DNA of 64,000 nt from Babylonia areolata (lineage: Eukaryota > Mollusca > Gastropoda > Neogastropoda > Buccinidae), in NCBI RefSeq assembly GCF_041734735.1, contig NC_134878.1, forward strand, positions 15,063,901 through 15,127,900, read 5' to 3'. The notes beneath the pieces were generated by a model. The model searched no databases. It worked only from the letters and a program-made list of their open reading frames with translations, and had not been told where the DNA came from. Shown here in pieces: positions 31,601 to 38,500 of the stretch (positions are counted from its first letter, which is position 1; every line of letters begins with the position of its first letter). A program made the position numbers and the translations under genes.

Positions 31601-34091
31601 TGCGCATATTTTGCAGGTGTTTTTGGTATATATGGGCATGTGTGTTTATGCTCTTTGTTGGTGCGCACTTGTTAGCCCTTCTGTGAGAAATGAATTTGCT
31701 AGATTTTTTTTTCAACCTCCAAGCAGCAGATGTTACTTATTCATTACAGAATGATCATTTGTTTTACAAATTGATGATAGTTTTCTGTGTAACTGAATGC
31801 AGCAGTGATGAAACATGAGATCCAACTCCTACCACCTTGATTTCAAGGCTGAGGATGAGTGATGCATTGTCTGACAGCTGCTTCAGTCACAGACATTAGT
31901 CTGTTGGTTTATGTCATGCGCGCGCGTGCATGTGTGTGTGTGTGTGTGTGTGTAGGCTCTCAATGCCTGACACCTTATTTAGAATCTTTTTTTTTTCTCA
32001 AGCAGGTGTGATGTAGCATATATAAATCATTTTGCATGCTTTGACGCATTCTCGAAAGTGAAAATTTATATGCCTATATTGTATGTGCTGAAACTGAAAG
32101 ATTTAAATGCACATTTTATTTGTTCTCAACAATGGATGCATCTCAAACAAACTGTTCCTCCATTTCCTGTATTTTCAAGCTCATGTTAAAGAAGTTTTTG
32201 AAATGGTAGGTTTTTTTTTGTTGTTATTGTTTTGATTATGACCATTGTTTTTTCATCACAGATCCCTCGCATGCTGGAGGGCAAGTTGCAACTAAGTCCC
32301 TCGGACGAGCAAGAGGACAGTGATGACAATACAGATGAGGAGAACGACGATGCAGGCAGCAGTGTTGGAGGCGCCGAAGCTTCAGAAAAGAAGGCCTCCA
32401 CGAGTAAGAGGCCAAAGGATGAAACAGCGGAAGAGAAAAGGGTAAGGGGGATTGTATTTTGCTTACATTTTGTAGTATTTTGGTTGTTGTTTGGGTTTTT
32501 TTTGTTGTTGTTTGCTTGGCTTCTGTTCTTCTTGAAACTTGTTTTGTTTCTTTTGGCTTTATCTCTCTCCCTGTCTCTGTTGATGGCAGTTTTTTTTTTT
32601 CTTTTCTTTCATCTGTCTTTGATAGGATAGGGGTGTTAAACAAACAAACAAAACAAACAGGTATAAACATATATATATAGAGAGTGAGTGAGAGAAAGAG
32701 AGATAAGAAAAGAAGGGAAAAAAAACAAGATGAGTGTTGTTTAAACACGTATAATCTTTAGTTCATTATAAAAAGATAAAGTTGGATGCATAAAGATTGT
32801 ATGTGTATGCATTTCTAGAGATTTTATTACAAGTTACAAATGTACGACAGCATGCAGTTTTAAGTTTCATATTAACCCATTTTTTTCAGAAAATTTGTTG
32901 ACAATTACTTGTTGTCACTGTGCATATGAGGTGGTGCATGAACTATCATGGCCTTAATATGTTGTTATTTCAAATCTGCATGAGTGTACATTAGCTGTAA
33001 ATCCTTTATTGTTGAGCCTTTGTGAAATAATAATAATAATTGGAATGTTGGCCAAATGGTAATACATCTGCTTAGGAAGTGAGCCAATTTGAGCGCACCG
33101 GTTCGAATCCCACAGTTGCCATTATTTTTTCCTCTTCCACTAGAAGAATTCGCAGAATGCATTTAGTGCATGTGAAAGAACCCATGGCAACAAAAGGGTT
33201 GTCCATGGCAAAATTCTGTAGAAAAATCCACTTTGATAGGAAAACAAATAAAACTGCAGGCAGAAAAAAATACAAAAAATGGGTGGTGCTCTCAGTGTAG
33301 TGACGTGCACCTGACCTTTACAAGTGGTCTTGATACTAGTTATTCGGATAAAATGATAAACCAAGGTCTCCTGTGTTGCATGCACTTAATGCATATAAAA
33401 GAACCCATGGCAACAAGAGTTGTCTCTGGCAAAATTCTGCAGAAAAAATCTACTTTGATTGGAAACTTCTGAGTTATAAGCAAAAAAAGAAAAAATAAGT
33501 GGCGATGCACTGTAGTGATGTGCTCTCCCTGGGAAGAGCAGCCAGAATTTCACACAGAGAAATCTGTTGCGACAAAGAGTTTACAACACAAGACAATACA
33601 ATAATATCAGTGTGGTCTGAATTTCAAGTTAAAATGGTGCACCTTGTGTACGTTCCAATTATATAACCGTAAGGCCAATGTTAACTCATTGAGGTGACAG
33701 TCCGCTACTGACATGCATACTCAGCAGCAATCAAGAGGTTAATCTTTTTTTTTTAAATTCAGAGATACAAGACTGTAGTTATTGTTATTAATAAGTACAA
33801 TTTTCGGCAACAACAAAAAAAGTCATTTTCTTCACATATAGTGTGTGTGTGTGTATACACATCTCATTATGTGTGGAACATTTGTTTCCTAATAATAATG
33901 AATTGTGAAGGATTAGTAGTACTTGTATGTTTTTGAACAGATATATTAAGAAGATATACAAGTAATATGCGTCATGTGTTTTGCAGGAGCGTAAGCAAGC
34001 TGTGAAGGAAGCAAGGAAGGAAAAGCAGAAAACAAAGATAAAGAAACATGAGAAAAAAAGAGCAGTGAAAAAGCATTTGTCAAAAAAATGA
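7387..34091 (+). CDS. RIOK1: RIO-family atypical serine/threonine kinase RIOK1 (16 coding exons)
   Basis: RIOK1 acts in the cytoplasm on pre-40S particles and is needed for final 18S rRNA maturation and recycling of assembly factors (family knowledge). Coding exons: 7387-7445, 10391-10529, 11209-11302, 12074-12125, 13095-13185, 13819-13923, 14598-14659, 15370-15450, 22054-22143, 25144-25281, 26693-26796, 28499-28671, 30168-30260, 31271-31324, 32262-32441, 33987-34091. All introns are GT..AG and phases join without a break, giving 539 codons (human about 568). Key motifs are SVGKEAN (156-162), lysine 180, HADLSEFN (295-302) and IIDVSQ (aspartate 314). I chose the ATG pair at 7387/7390 because conserved sequence ([10 protein letters not shown]) starts right after it. 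An in-frame ATG at 7276 is open back to a TAG at 7198, so a 37-residue extension is possible. Introns 8, 12 and 14 carry snoRNA-like units. PEX3 follows 4.7 kb downstream on the same strand. Confidence 0.95.
7446..10390 (+). other. RIOK1 intron 1: holds a candidate TIR element and microsatellites
   Basis: No coding exon seen. About 8038-8260 is an interspersed repeat beginning with cttgactt repeats and the palindrome-like cctctcccgagg. A (CA)n run is at 8471-8502 and a (TG)n run at 8722-8744. A candidate inverted-repeat element spans 8569-9892. A long (TG)n tract covers about 10291-10334. Confidence 0.6.
8569..9892. mobile_element. Candidate non-autonomous DNA element with inverted ends and repeated GTTCGCCCC-type motifs
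   Basis: The left end (8569-8591, starting ATGGTAATCGGTCGTTTC) and the right end (9870-9892, ending GACCAGTAACCAT) are inverted copies matching at about 18 of 23 positions. ACAC flanks both sides, a possible 4-bp target duplication, though the left flank is CA-rich. Inside both ends the short motif (A/C)GTT(T)(C/T)(A/G)CCCC is repeated several times, inverted on the right as GGGGGCGAACTG. No transposase frame is visible in the 1.3 kb. The family is not recognised. Confidence 0.5.
11303..12073 (+). other. RIOK1 intron 3: T-rich with G-rich tract, no gene seen
   Basis: Contains a G-rich stretch at about 11552-11602 and T-rich sequence. No frame or RNA recognised. Introns 2 (10530-11208) and 4 (12126-13094) are likewise AT-rich; intron 4 ends in a SINE. 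Confidence 0.5.
12788..13082 (-). mobile_element. SINE family B, minus strand, abutting RIOK1 exon 5
   Basis: Reverse-complement read: a tRNA-like head with ggcaggatggttaagacg and a gggttcaattcc box, then a body with tgccctctggcaaaatt and tgcatgcactcag. The head lies at the right end, about a dozen bases before the exon 5 acceptor at 13094. Confidence 0.7.
13204..13345 (-). mobile_element. SINE family B, 3' part, minus strand
   Basis: Shares ctacaccacatctgccaggcagatgc-type sequence (about 13262-13290) and the following cataacccaa and ttgagtgcatg with the other family B copies. It lies in intron 5, just after exon 5. Confidence 0.65.
13505..13596. repeat. About 31-bp minisatellite, 3 copies, in RIOK1 intron 5
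   Basis: The unit gtgtcaaatttaacactttt followed by acagtatta occurs three times. Each unit carries a pyrimidine-rich stretch followed by AG, resembling a splice acceptor. Confidence 0.85.
13819..28671 (+). CDS. RIOK1: RIOK1 exons 6-12: RIO kinase catalytic domain
   Basis: Residues 146-401 or so. Exon 6 carries the nucleotide-binding loop [12 protein letters not shown] (human has STGKEAN, so T is V here) and ends at the ATP-contacting lysine in ALK. Exons 7-8 encode [10 protein letters not shown] and [17 protein letters not shown], nearly identical to human. Exon 9 encodes IPCPQPLLL and FIGSDDGA. Exon 10 holds the catalytic loop [12 protein letters not shown] (aspartate 297, asparagine 302). 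Exon 11 holds the metal-binding aspartate 314 in [13 protein letters not shown]. Exon 12 encodes the C-lobe end [17 protein letters not shown]. All catalytic residues are present, so the kinase should be active. Intron 8 (15451-22053) is the longest, 6.6 kb, and hosts seven snoRNA-like units. Confidence 0.95.
13940..14115. repeat. TG-rich tract after RIOK1 exon 6
   Basis: Imperfect repeats of gtgtgtcact and tgtgtgtatg just downstream of the exon 6 donor. Confidence 0.8.
14680..15040. repeat. Degenerate 60-70-bp minisatellite after RIOK1 exon 7
   Basis: About five to six copies of a unit with gaacagaacacagtctgata, then gtggttacactgtgctcagc and a cactttatg-like phrase. The array starts within about 30 bases of the exon 7 donor (14660). 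Confidence 0.8.
15560..15690. mobile_element. Interspersed repeat piece (LINE/SINE 3' end type)
   Basis: The phrases tatatagcgtctatcctcag, ctctaggcgcttttcaaaca and tttgcacaacaggctgccta match a repeat I remember from snail genomes. There is no coding content. Confidence 0.35.
16020..16104 (+). ncRNA. C/D-box snoRNA-like unit 1 (RIOK1 intron 8)
   Basis: C box ATGATGA at 16027-16033 and D box CTGA at 16095-16098. The flanks AATCTG and CAGATT form a perfect 6-bp terminal stem. The guide GAGATCCAACT (16040-16050) is followed by a CTAA D'-like box. A C'-like TGAGGA lies near 16079. The 85-nt length is typical. The guide complements the conserved 18S rRNA segment AGTTGGATCTC; with D' at CTAA, the +5 rule would place 2'-O-methylation on the second U of AGUUGG. 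Function is inferred. Confidence 0.75.
16840..16932 (+). ncRNA. C/D-box snoRNA-like unit 2 (RIOK1 intron 8)
   Basis: C box ATGATGA 16847-16853, guide GAGATCCAACT 16859-16869, D' CTAA, C' TGAGGA, D box CTGA 16924-16927. The terminal stem is weaker (ATCC/GGAT). About 8 extra bases lie in the middle compared with unit 1. It sits inside a 633-bp duplicated block and is nearly identical to unit 3. Confidence 0.68.
17473..17565 (+). ncRNA. C/D-box snoRNA-like unit 3 (RIOK1 intron 8)
   Basis: Copy of unit 2 in the second duplicated block: C box 17480-17486, guide GAGATCCAACT intact, D box 17557-17560, ATCC/GGAT stem. Its near identity to unit 2 reflects recent block duplication. Confidence 0.68.
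18337..18426 (+). ncRNA. C/D-box snoRNA-like unit 4 (RIOK1 intron 8)
   Basis: AATCTG/CAGATT terminal stem (18337-18342 and 18421-18426), C box ATGATGA 18344-18350, guide GAGATCCAACT from 18356, CTAA D'-like box, TGAGGA C'-like box, D box CTGA 18417-18420. Confidence 0.75.
18503..18862 (-). mobile_element. SINE family B, near full length, minus strand
   Basis: Read as given, it begins with tttctcaaggaggcaactct and ctacaccacatctgctaggc. It continues through tcagagtggatttt and gttgtcatgggtt and ends toward the tRNA-like head (gggaaagggcgagagcagga). Confidence 0.7.
19015..19100 (+). ncRNA. C/D-box snoRNA-like unit 5 (RIOK1 intron 8)
   Basis: C box ATGATGA 19022-19028, guide GAGATCCAACT, CTAA, TGAGGA and D box CTGA 19091-19094. 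Terminal stem ATCTG/CAGAT (5 bp). The upstream phrase gtgttaaaggaaaac is shared with other units, so the duplicated unit is larger than the RNA itself. Confidence 0.75.
19742..19829 (+). ncRNA. C/D-box snoRNA-like unit 6 (RIOK1 intron 8)
   Basis: C box ATGATGA 19749-19755, guide GAGATCCAACT 19761-19771, CTAA, TGAGGA, D box CTGA 19820-19823. The stem AATCTG/TGGATT pairs with two G-U wobbles, a pattern expected if pairing is kept under selection. Confidence 0.72.
20440..20517 (+). ncRNA. C/D-box snoRNA-like unit 7, changed guide (RIOK1 intron 8)
   Basis: C box ATGATGA 20451-20457, C' box TGATGA 20489-20494 (the best in the set), D box CTGA 20505-20508. A perfect 8-bp terminal stem CCAGTTTC/GAAACTGG (20440-20447 and 20510-20517) encloses the boxes. 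The guide region reads aataatcctactcct instead of GAGATCCAACT, so it has lost the 18S match of its siblings. Either it has a new target or it has drifted. Confidence 0.65.
20735..20880 (-). mobile_element. SINE family C, 3' part, minus strand
   Basis: Carries cacaacagatttctctgagt, ccccagggagagcgcgtcac and a cgccac-like end. The same string occurs at 26222-26312 and 44425-44510 and, inverted, at 33510-33580 and 63955-64000. Confidence 0.7.
21432..21474. repeat. (CA)n microsatellite in RIOK1 intron 8
   Basis: About 21 CA units. The rest of 20881-22053 shows no gene or RNA that I can support. Confidence 0.95.
22770..25050. repeat. Large tandem duplication in RIOK1 intron 9
   Basis: Copy 1 (about 22770-24060) and copy 2 (about 24062-25050) share aaattagcaaagcagac, cacccatacatcattacatg-type sequence, gtcatttcacatgtg-like stretches and gttacttaacaccaggacat. 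Copy 1 contains a SINE (about 23643-24006). Copy 2 keeps only its first bases (gcttaatggttagaac) and its last (agaagaagatcagg), so the SINE interior was deleted there. The unit was therefore duplicated after the SINE arrived. Confidence 0.8.
23643..24006 (+). mobile_element. tRNA-derived SINE family A, diverged
   Basis: Head tggcttaatggttagagcat, body with tcccaggtcaacatatgtgc and ctgctagtgcctgaaccc, then agatcctgtagtcagtatca and the tail tacatgtaaaagcc. It follows the same order as the complete copy at 58916. Confidence 0.7.
25259..25850. repeat. 80-bp minisatellite copying the end of RIOK1 exon 10 and its splice donor
   Basis: Units start at 25259 (the real exon end), 25339, 25419, 25499, 25579, 25693 and 25778. 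The first five are spaced exactly 80 bp; the later spacing is altered by a TG expansion. Each copies the exon's last 23 bases or so (gacttgtcagagttcaacat + tct), the donor, and about 55 bases of intron. Copies at 25579 and 25778 keep gtgagt and the copy at 25419 has gtaagt, so several decoy donors follow the real one at 25282. A (TG)n run (25634-25692) has grown inside one unit. Confidence 0.92.
26222..26312 (-). mobile_element. SINE family C, 3' end, minus strand
   Basis: Contains gaacagatcgctctgtgtga and cccctggggagagcacatca, then a catcaccaccca end. Confidence 0.65.
26500..26730. repeat. 71-bp minisatellite copying the acceptor and start of RIOK1 exon 11
   Basis: The acceptor tcatgaccag followed by ttaccacggtggcagtgccc occurs at the real exon start (26693) and, diverged, at 26622 and 26551, spaced exactly 71 bp. 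A still older copy may begin near 26480. The copy at 26622 matches the exon over about 30 bases. Each copy keeps the AG. Confidence 0.92.
27640..28030 (+). mobile_element. LINE ORF2 C-terminal fragment and 3' end
   Basis: Shifted frames read [20 protein letters not shown], the SSFKSRL block found at the end of CR1/L2-type ORFs, followed by a short 3' region (gagttatgcatgtgt, gaaagcactttgat). It belongs to the same family as 29104-29440 (minus), 43215-43330 and 46160-46256. Confidence 0.6.
28050..28349 (+). repeat. Interspersed repeat of about 300 bp, copy 1 of an inverted pair
   Basis: Contains agaatttgattataatggac, cttgcccaagttacatccc, gccaagagggct and cacaaaagactaagttgtaa. The reverse complement of 30360-30660 has the same blocks in the same order. 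Class not recognised. Confidence 0.75.
28708..28830 (+). mobile_element. SINE family A, 3' part
   Basis: gagtatggctgcttacttgg, cagtcatacatgtaaaagcc and a gaagaaaa tail, as in the complete copy. Confidence 0.65.
29104..29440 (-). mobile_element. LINE 3' end with C-terminal coding remnant, minus strand
   Basis: Left edge is an (ATA)n tail. Reading minus strand, ccagcgctatataaatacca precedes it, and upstream lie caagcctgg-like and aagcgctttgatttgtctct motifs plus a short coding stretch ([18 protein letters not shown]). Same family as the pieces at 27640 and 46160. Confidence 0.6.
29626..29708 (+). ncRNA. C/D-box snoRNA-like unit 8 (RIOK1 intron 12)
   Basis: C box ATGATGA 29632-29638, guide GAGATCCAACT 29644-29654, CTAT, C'-like TGAGGA, D box CTGA 29701-29704, terminal stem GCAG/CTGC. 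Outside the boxes and the guide it differs widely from the intron 8 set, including a different stem. The guide is unchanged, which argues for function. Confidence 0.75.
29852..29960 (+). mobile_element. SINE family A, 3' end
   Basis: gatggctgggtaagaatggtcatacacg-type sequence, aaaagcccacttgtgcacat, acgagtgaacgtgg and a (GAA)n tail. Confidence 0.7.
30168..34091 (+). CDS. RIOK1: RIOK1 exons 13-16: C-terminal acidic and lysine-rich tail
   Basis: Residues about 402-539. Exon 13 encodes [14 protein letters not shown] and exon 14 encodes [16 protein letters not shown], both close to human (FKRAYIPRTL, YQTVTGLKKDLSGVQ). Exon 15 is acidic ([16 protein letters not shown]). Exon 16 is a basic tail ([19 protein letters not shown]) ending at TGA 34089-34091. 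The acidic-then-basic order is typical of RIOK1. Confidence 0.93.
30360..30660 (-). repeat. Interspersed repeat of about 300 bp, copy 2 of an inverted pair
   Basis: Inverted relative to 28050-28349, starting atggtttctccactgcag and passing through ttagtcttttgtgaaggact, cttggccaaaagagtg and ataatcaaattctagccc. With copy 1 it flanks RIOK1 exons 12 and 13. Confidence 0.75.
31799..31881 (+). ncRNA. C/D-box snoRNA-like unit 9 (RIOK1 intron 14)
   Basis: C box GTGATGA 31805-31811, guide GAGATCCAACT 31817-31827, CTAC, C'-like TGAGGA, D box CTGA 31871-31874. The 5-bp stem is GCAGC/GCTGC (31799-31803 and 31877-31881). As in unit 8, only boxes, guide and stem potential are kept. Confidence 0.75.
33045..33310 (+). 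mobile_element. SINE family C
   Basis: Head-like ggccaaatggtaatacatct with the box ggttcgaatccc, body agtgcatgtgaaagaaccca and ggcaaaattctgtagaaaaa. A second, partial copy follows at 33338-33605 (tgcatgcacttaatgcatat, cctgggaagagcagccagaa, caacacaagacaatacaata). Confidence 0.7.
33338..33605 (+). mobile_element. SINE family C, head missing
   Basis: Begins in the body (agttattcggataaaatgat) and runs to the typical 3' end (ttcacacagagaaatctgtt then gcgacaaag). Its place directly behind another copy suggests insertion into or next to it. Confidence 0.65.
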
Positions 34092-34256
34092 ATATGCGTT
34101 TGTGACGGAGTGAATTCAGGTTCCCTCCTGAAGAAATTTTCCTGTCACACAAAAGCTCTGCAGATGACGCCCAGCTTCAGAAACCAGGTTCCATTTCTGA
34201 ACTGGACAGCATGATCACAAGCTCATAAAACTGCATTGCAGACTTAATACATTGGA

Positions 34257-34482
34257 TGATGGGTGCGGTGGGTGAATGGCTAGAGGGCTGGATTCTCACC
34301 CATGTTTCTGGAGTTCGATTACTGGTATTGGCACACCTTGTAGATAAAGGGTGGAGACTTCTTCACTCTCCCAGGTAATATATACACCTGCTAGTGCCTG
34401 AACCCCTGGGTAAAAAAATGTTCATACATGTGCACATGAGTGAACATGGGAGGTGAAGTCCATGAATGCAGAAGAAGAAGAA
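34257..34482 (+). mobile_element. SINE family A, diverged, in the RIOK1 3' flank
   Basis: Head gggtgcggtgggtgaatggc, then tctcccaggtaatatataca, cctgctagtgcctgaacccc and a (GAA)n tail at about 34470-34482. It may lie inside the RIOK1 3' UTR. Confidence 0.65.
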
Positions 34483-34504
34483 GAGAGAACAATGGATGAC
34501 ACAG

Positions 34505-34510
34505 AATAAA
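34505..34510 (+). terminator. Possible RIOK1 polyadenylation signal
   Basis: AATAAA 414 bases after the RIOK1 stop codon. It follows a SINE and just precedes a LINE fragment. Another AATAAA is at 36131-36136. Neither is supported by more than the hexamer. Confidence 0.3.
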
Positions 34511-34529
34511 TCATAATGCAATGAAGAGG

Positions 34530-35165
34530 AAACAGAAATCATGTTCCTTGCTCCCGCTAAATTTCAGAATATCCCTTCTCTTCCTGTGTCTGTGTGCATT
34601 GGCACTAATGATATTGCTTTTTCATCTTCTGTCTGCAATCTTGATGTCACATTTGATTCCCTTCTTTGCTTAAAGCAGTATGTATCCAATATCTGTAAAG
34701 CAGCCTACTTGGAATTCTTATAAAATCAGTTCCATTCTACATTTCCTTTCCTCTCATGCTACAAGAACTGTGGAATGTTCAAATATTGGTCTTGTCTAGG
34801 CTTGATTATTGTAACAGTCTTTTGGCTGACACCTCTCTTGGGGGTCTCTTCACTGGCTACTTGTCCAATACAGAATCTGCTACAAAGTAGTATCTGTCAG
34901 GGTATTTTTTAATCTATTTCTGGCACTGTCCCTAGGTGTCTTACACATATTGTCCACATGTAGATCAATTATAATCACCTCTGTTCTTCTGATACTCGTC
35001 TTGTTTCACATCCCTTCTGTCAAAGCAAAGTCCTTTGGTCAGCGTTTTTTCTCTTCACATGGACCAACTGTCTGGAACCAACTCCCTCTGCAGATTATGA
35101 GGAACTCTTCTTCTTAGGCTTCATTGAAGTCTTCCCTGAAACCCCTCTTCTAATGAAGAACACCA
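34530..35165 (+). mobile_element. LINE ORF2 fragment (CR1/L2-like), several frame breaks
   Basis: Opens with EIMFLAPAKFQNIPSLPVSV then NDIAFSSSVCNLDVTFDS and KQYVSNICKAAYLE. These are the post-palm region of CR1/L2 reverse transcriptases. It closes near 35065-35150 with WNQLPLQIM and SLKSSLKPLF. There are stops and shifts between the pieces. Confidence 0.7.
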
Positions 35166-35169
35166 CTGC

Positions 35170-36292
35170 ACCACTTCATTCATTGTGTACTTCTGGTCGG
35201 TGTGTGTGTGTGTGTGTGTGTGTGTTTACTCGTTTTAGAGTATGGACGCTGTCCAAATTCGCATTGTTATGATTATTATAAAGTGCAAAAGCTGTGATAA
35301 ACAAAGCGTATCTCAGGACTTGTGTACAGAGAATTATGTTTTGCAACAGTCATGTGGTTGTGAATCTTGAAGCTGGTTTGATGCATCAGAGTGTCTGTGT
35401 GGTCACATGCAACTCAGCATGGGCGCAGAAGTGTGCATGGATTTCTGTGGAATCAGAGAGCAAGGAGGTGGAGGCAGAAGTATGGATGGTGCATATGAAT
35501 TTTTATGTCTGCTTGTATTCAAATGGAGGCATTCTTGTTTGTGGTTATGCAACAGTATGGTCTGAGCTTATTGAATATAATGGAGATATGATTTGTGTGG
35601 AATCAGAGAACTGGGACTTGAAGAAGTGTGAAAGGTGCATTTAAGTTTGTATGTGTGTGCTTGTATTAAATGGAGGTGACAGTTTATTTTTTTTCTTAGT
35701 GATTGTACTCTTGTTTGTTTTATGTAGCATGGTTATTTGAACTTATTGAATGTAATATTGGTGATGCCTACTCACCATCATACTTTATGAGGGAATGATG
35801 CTGAAATTTATTAAATGTTTTTGATGAACTGTATTTATCCTAAATGGGAAATGGGAAAAAAAAAGTGCCAGAAAGTAGTTACATGTGGCAGACTGTTTAT
35901 CTTGTGCATGTGTCAAGCCACTCTCTGACTCTGCATCACAGTTTACAACCTGGGATTGTACCAGTATTCCCATAGTGTCAAGTTTGGACAACCAGAAAGT
36001 GATTGTTCTTGCATCACTCCCAGTCTCCTTTGCAGATCTGGTTCTAAACTGGATATCTGTTGATGATATCAAGTTTGATACCGTTTGATTTTTCACTGTT
36101 CATGTGCTTGTGTAGAAAATGTTTGGTTGCAATAAATTTTGTTTTGATTTTTGATTTGGCTTGAAAGTTGAATGTTTCTTATCCTGAAGTGGTATTATGA
36201 GTGAAGAAAAATACAAAATACATGCTTTGACTGAGTGATTCATGCACATGCTCTTATCACAATATCAGTGGGTGTGTCACAAACACACACAT

Positions 36293-36329
<37 letters not shown>

Positions 36330-36540
36330 ATAAGCTCTCATGCACACAACATGAATGCACTCCTGTGCATGAAAACATGCACACATCTAAAGGCGCAGAA
36401 ATATGCAAATGCACAACATCCACACCCACTTGCACATGTACTCATACAGGCATGCTTGCCCGTGCGCACACATATATTGAGTAAAACAAACACACTGTGA
36501 CAAGTAGATTCTTATGAATTTCCATACCAACACTGAGTGG
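35170..36540. other. Intergenic, no gene recognised; TG and CA microsatellites
   Basis: (TG)n at about 35202-35225 and (CA)n at 36287-36329 with CA-rich flanks to 36480. A 116-codon open frame at 35294-35644 has no similarity I know. Two stretches inside it repeat gtggaatcagagagcaagga / gtggaatcagagaactggga, which points to a local duplication rather than a gene. Confidence 0.4.
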
Positions 36541-36769
36541 TTAAAGCATTGGGCTTTCAATCTGAGGATGAAAAACACTTTGAAAAAAAAAAGATTCAGA
36601 AAGTCTGCTTTTTCTTAGTCTTGGTTTTTGACCTCACAAGTTCCAGAAGGTCTTTATATTCTTCTTTCTTTTTATTTTGCTTCTTTCATCACATTGGCTT
36701 CTATGTCTCTTCATGCCTTTTCAGCATTCCTTCCTAACTTTGGTCCTGGCTTTGGTTTACTCCAGACAG

Positions 36770-37450
36770 GCTTGACTCACTGGTTTCTTGCCACTTCCTG
36801 AACAATTGGTTCTTTTTTTGTAGTTGAACTGAAGTGGGAGTACCTTTGTCCATCCAGCTTTTACCTCTATATCCTGTTTAAGTCCAAGGAATTGATTTTT
36901 ACGCAGCAGAGTCTATGGCTGCTTTTAGCTTCAGCCACGTTCTGTTGATTGTTAATCCCTCTAGTTCCCCAACCCATTTTATTTTTGTCAGTTTGTCTTT
37001 CAGTACAGTGAAATCTGTTTTCGCATAGTTAAGACGTTTAAGTCTGTGTGATTCGCACAGATATTGGTTAGCTTAATGATCAGAGAGAAGTGGTCACTCT
37101 TTCCAGCTCCAGCAGTTGTAGTGATGTCGCTAACCGTAATCCTATCTGTTGGTGAGAACTGATTTAAGTCCACAACGTTGGACATTTCTCCTTCAAGGTC
37201 AAGCGTAGGCTCCCTTTCGTGCTGTATCCAGAACACATCTTTTGTCGCTTTCAGGAACTTTGTGGCAGCATAAACAGGATTTGCCTCTCTTTCCTGATTT
37301 TTCCAGACGATTTATGGGACATGAAATCTCCCATAATTAAGTATGGGATGCTTTCACCTCGGCTGCATTTTTAAGTAACTCACTTTAACTTCTCTTCGTT
37401 GCTGGGGTTCTTTGACAAGGCCAATAGGAAGTTTACCCTCGTAGTGTTGG
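36770..37450 (-). mobile_element. LINE endonuclease-domain fragment, minus strand
   Basis: On the minus strand, 37236-37000 reads FWIQHEREPTLDLEGEM, then NQFSPTDRITVSD and AGKSDHFSLIIK. The DH of SDH in this setting is the final catalytic motif of the APE-type endonuclease of non-LTR elements. Flanking pieces in other frames (KFLKATKDV before it) extend it. No intact frame remains. Confidence 0.6.
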
Positions 37451-37926
37451 CCTTCGACAAAGACATGCTATTAGAAGTCACTTATTGTCAGTGTGTCACA
37501 CGCTGATGACTTCAACATTGTTCTTACATATAGCGCTACACCTCATCCCCTATCTCCTAAGTCATGAAAGAGTTCAAGTCCTTTCAGTGTAGTCTCACAC
37601 TTGTTAACAGGAAACCACAAGTTCTTTGGCTCCATTTCTATTATACCTATGATAACTGGTGAATGGATATCCACCATAGCTTTCAGCTTGACTCTCTTTC
37701 ATTAACTGGTCAGCATTAGTATATAGTAAAAAAAACAACAAAAAACAAAACGAAAAAACTAACAACCCCCCAGCCCCCCCCCCTAAAAAACCAAGTGTAA
37801 CTCTTGAATGTGTCAACAGCTTTTGAAGAAAAGAAAGAACAATATATATAATTATATATATGTATATATATATTTTTTTTTCACTTGACACATTTAAAGT
37901 ATTTACATCTTTCTGAGATTGGCTTC

Positions 37927-38103
37927 TCATCCTTTCTTCCTGGCGTACTCCTCTGAGTACTTACTGATGTTCATCGACTGGCCTTTCCTGCGAATCCAGT
38001 GGGTGTACTCGTTCCCCAAAGTCTTTGCCTGCTCTCTCTTGCCTTTCATCTCTTTGAAAAGAGCATGCACTTCTCTCCCGGGATGTCGGGTCCTTTTGAC
38101 GAG
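37927..38103 (-). other. Short basic open frame, not recognised
   Basis: Minus-strand frame of 58 codons ending at TGA (37927-37929). It has GREVHALFKEMKGKREQAK and NEYTHWIRRKGQSMNISK near the middle and AYARKKG-like basic residues at the end. An in-frame TAA lies at its upstream edge, and another frame upstream (GYNYDKR) may continue it. Long poly(A) on the + strand lies at 38257-38286. It could be a remnant of a mobile-element ORF or an old pseudogene. Confidence 0.2.
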
Positions 38104-38256
38104 TTAGCGTTTATCATAATTATAGCCTGCCTGCAAATGGGATACTTTCTTCGTCATCGTCTTGTGCATTTGCTCAGTTACCTCGCTCTGTGGTTAGCTG
38201 TCAAAACTTCATTCCTGGCACTCTCAGCTCTTCAGGTTGCATGAACATCTGGTAAA

Positions 38257-38262
38257 ATGAAA

Positions 38263-38293
<31 letters not shown>

Positions 38294-38500
38294 TGGGGGG
38301 GAGGGGGGGGAGTGGAGAGGAAAGAGAATGGGGAACACCCCAACCACACCCCGACACACACTCACACACAAAATTAATACTCACACACCCCGACACACCA
38401 GCGACACACATGCACCAACACACACACAGCCACACACGCGCGCGCACAAACGCACACACACACACTCGGACACACATGCGCGTGCACACACATAAAGTGT
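38257..38500. repeat. Poly(A), G-rich and CA-rich low-complexity run upstream of PEX3
   Basis: About 30 A residues, then a G-rich stretch to 38315, then CACA-rich sequence to about 38500. The PEX3 start codon lies 255 bases farther on. The intervening 38500-38754 should hold the PEX3 promoter and 5' UTR; I saw no TATA box. Confidence 0.85.

Noticed and set aside
35294-35644. 116-codon open frame as a gene
   Set aside because: No recognisable similarity, no splice or start context, and it contains a local direct duplication.
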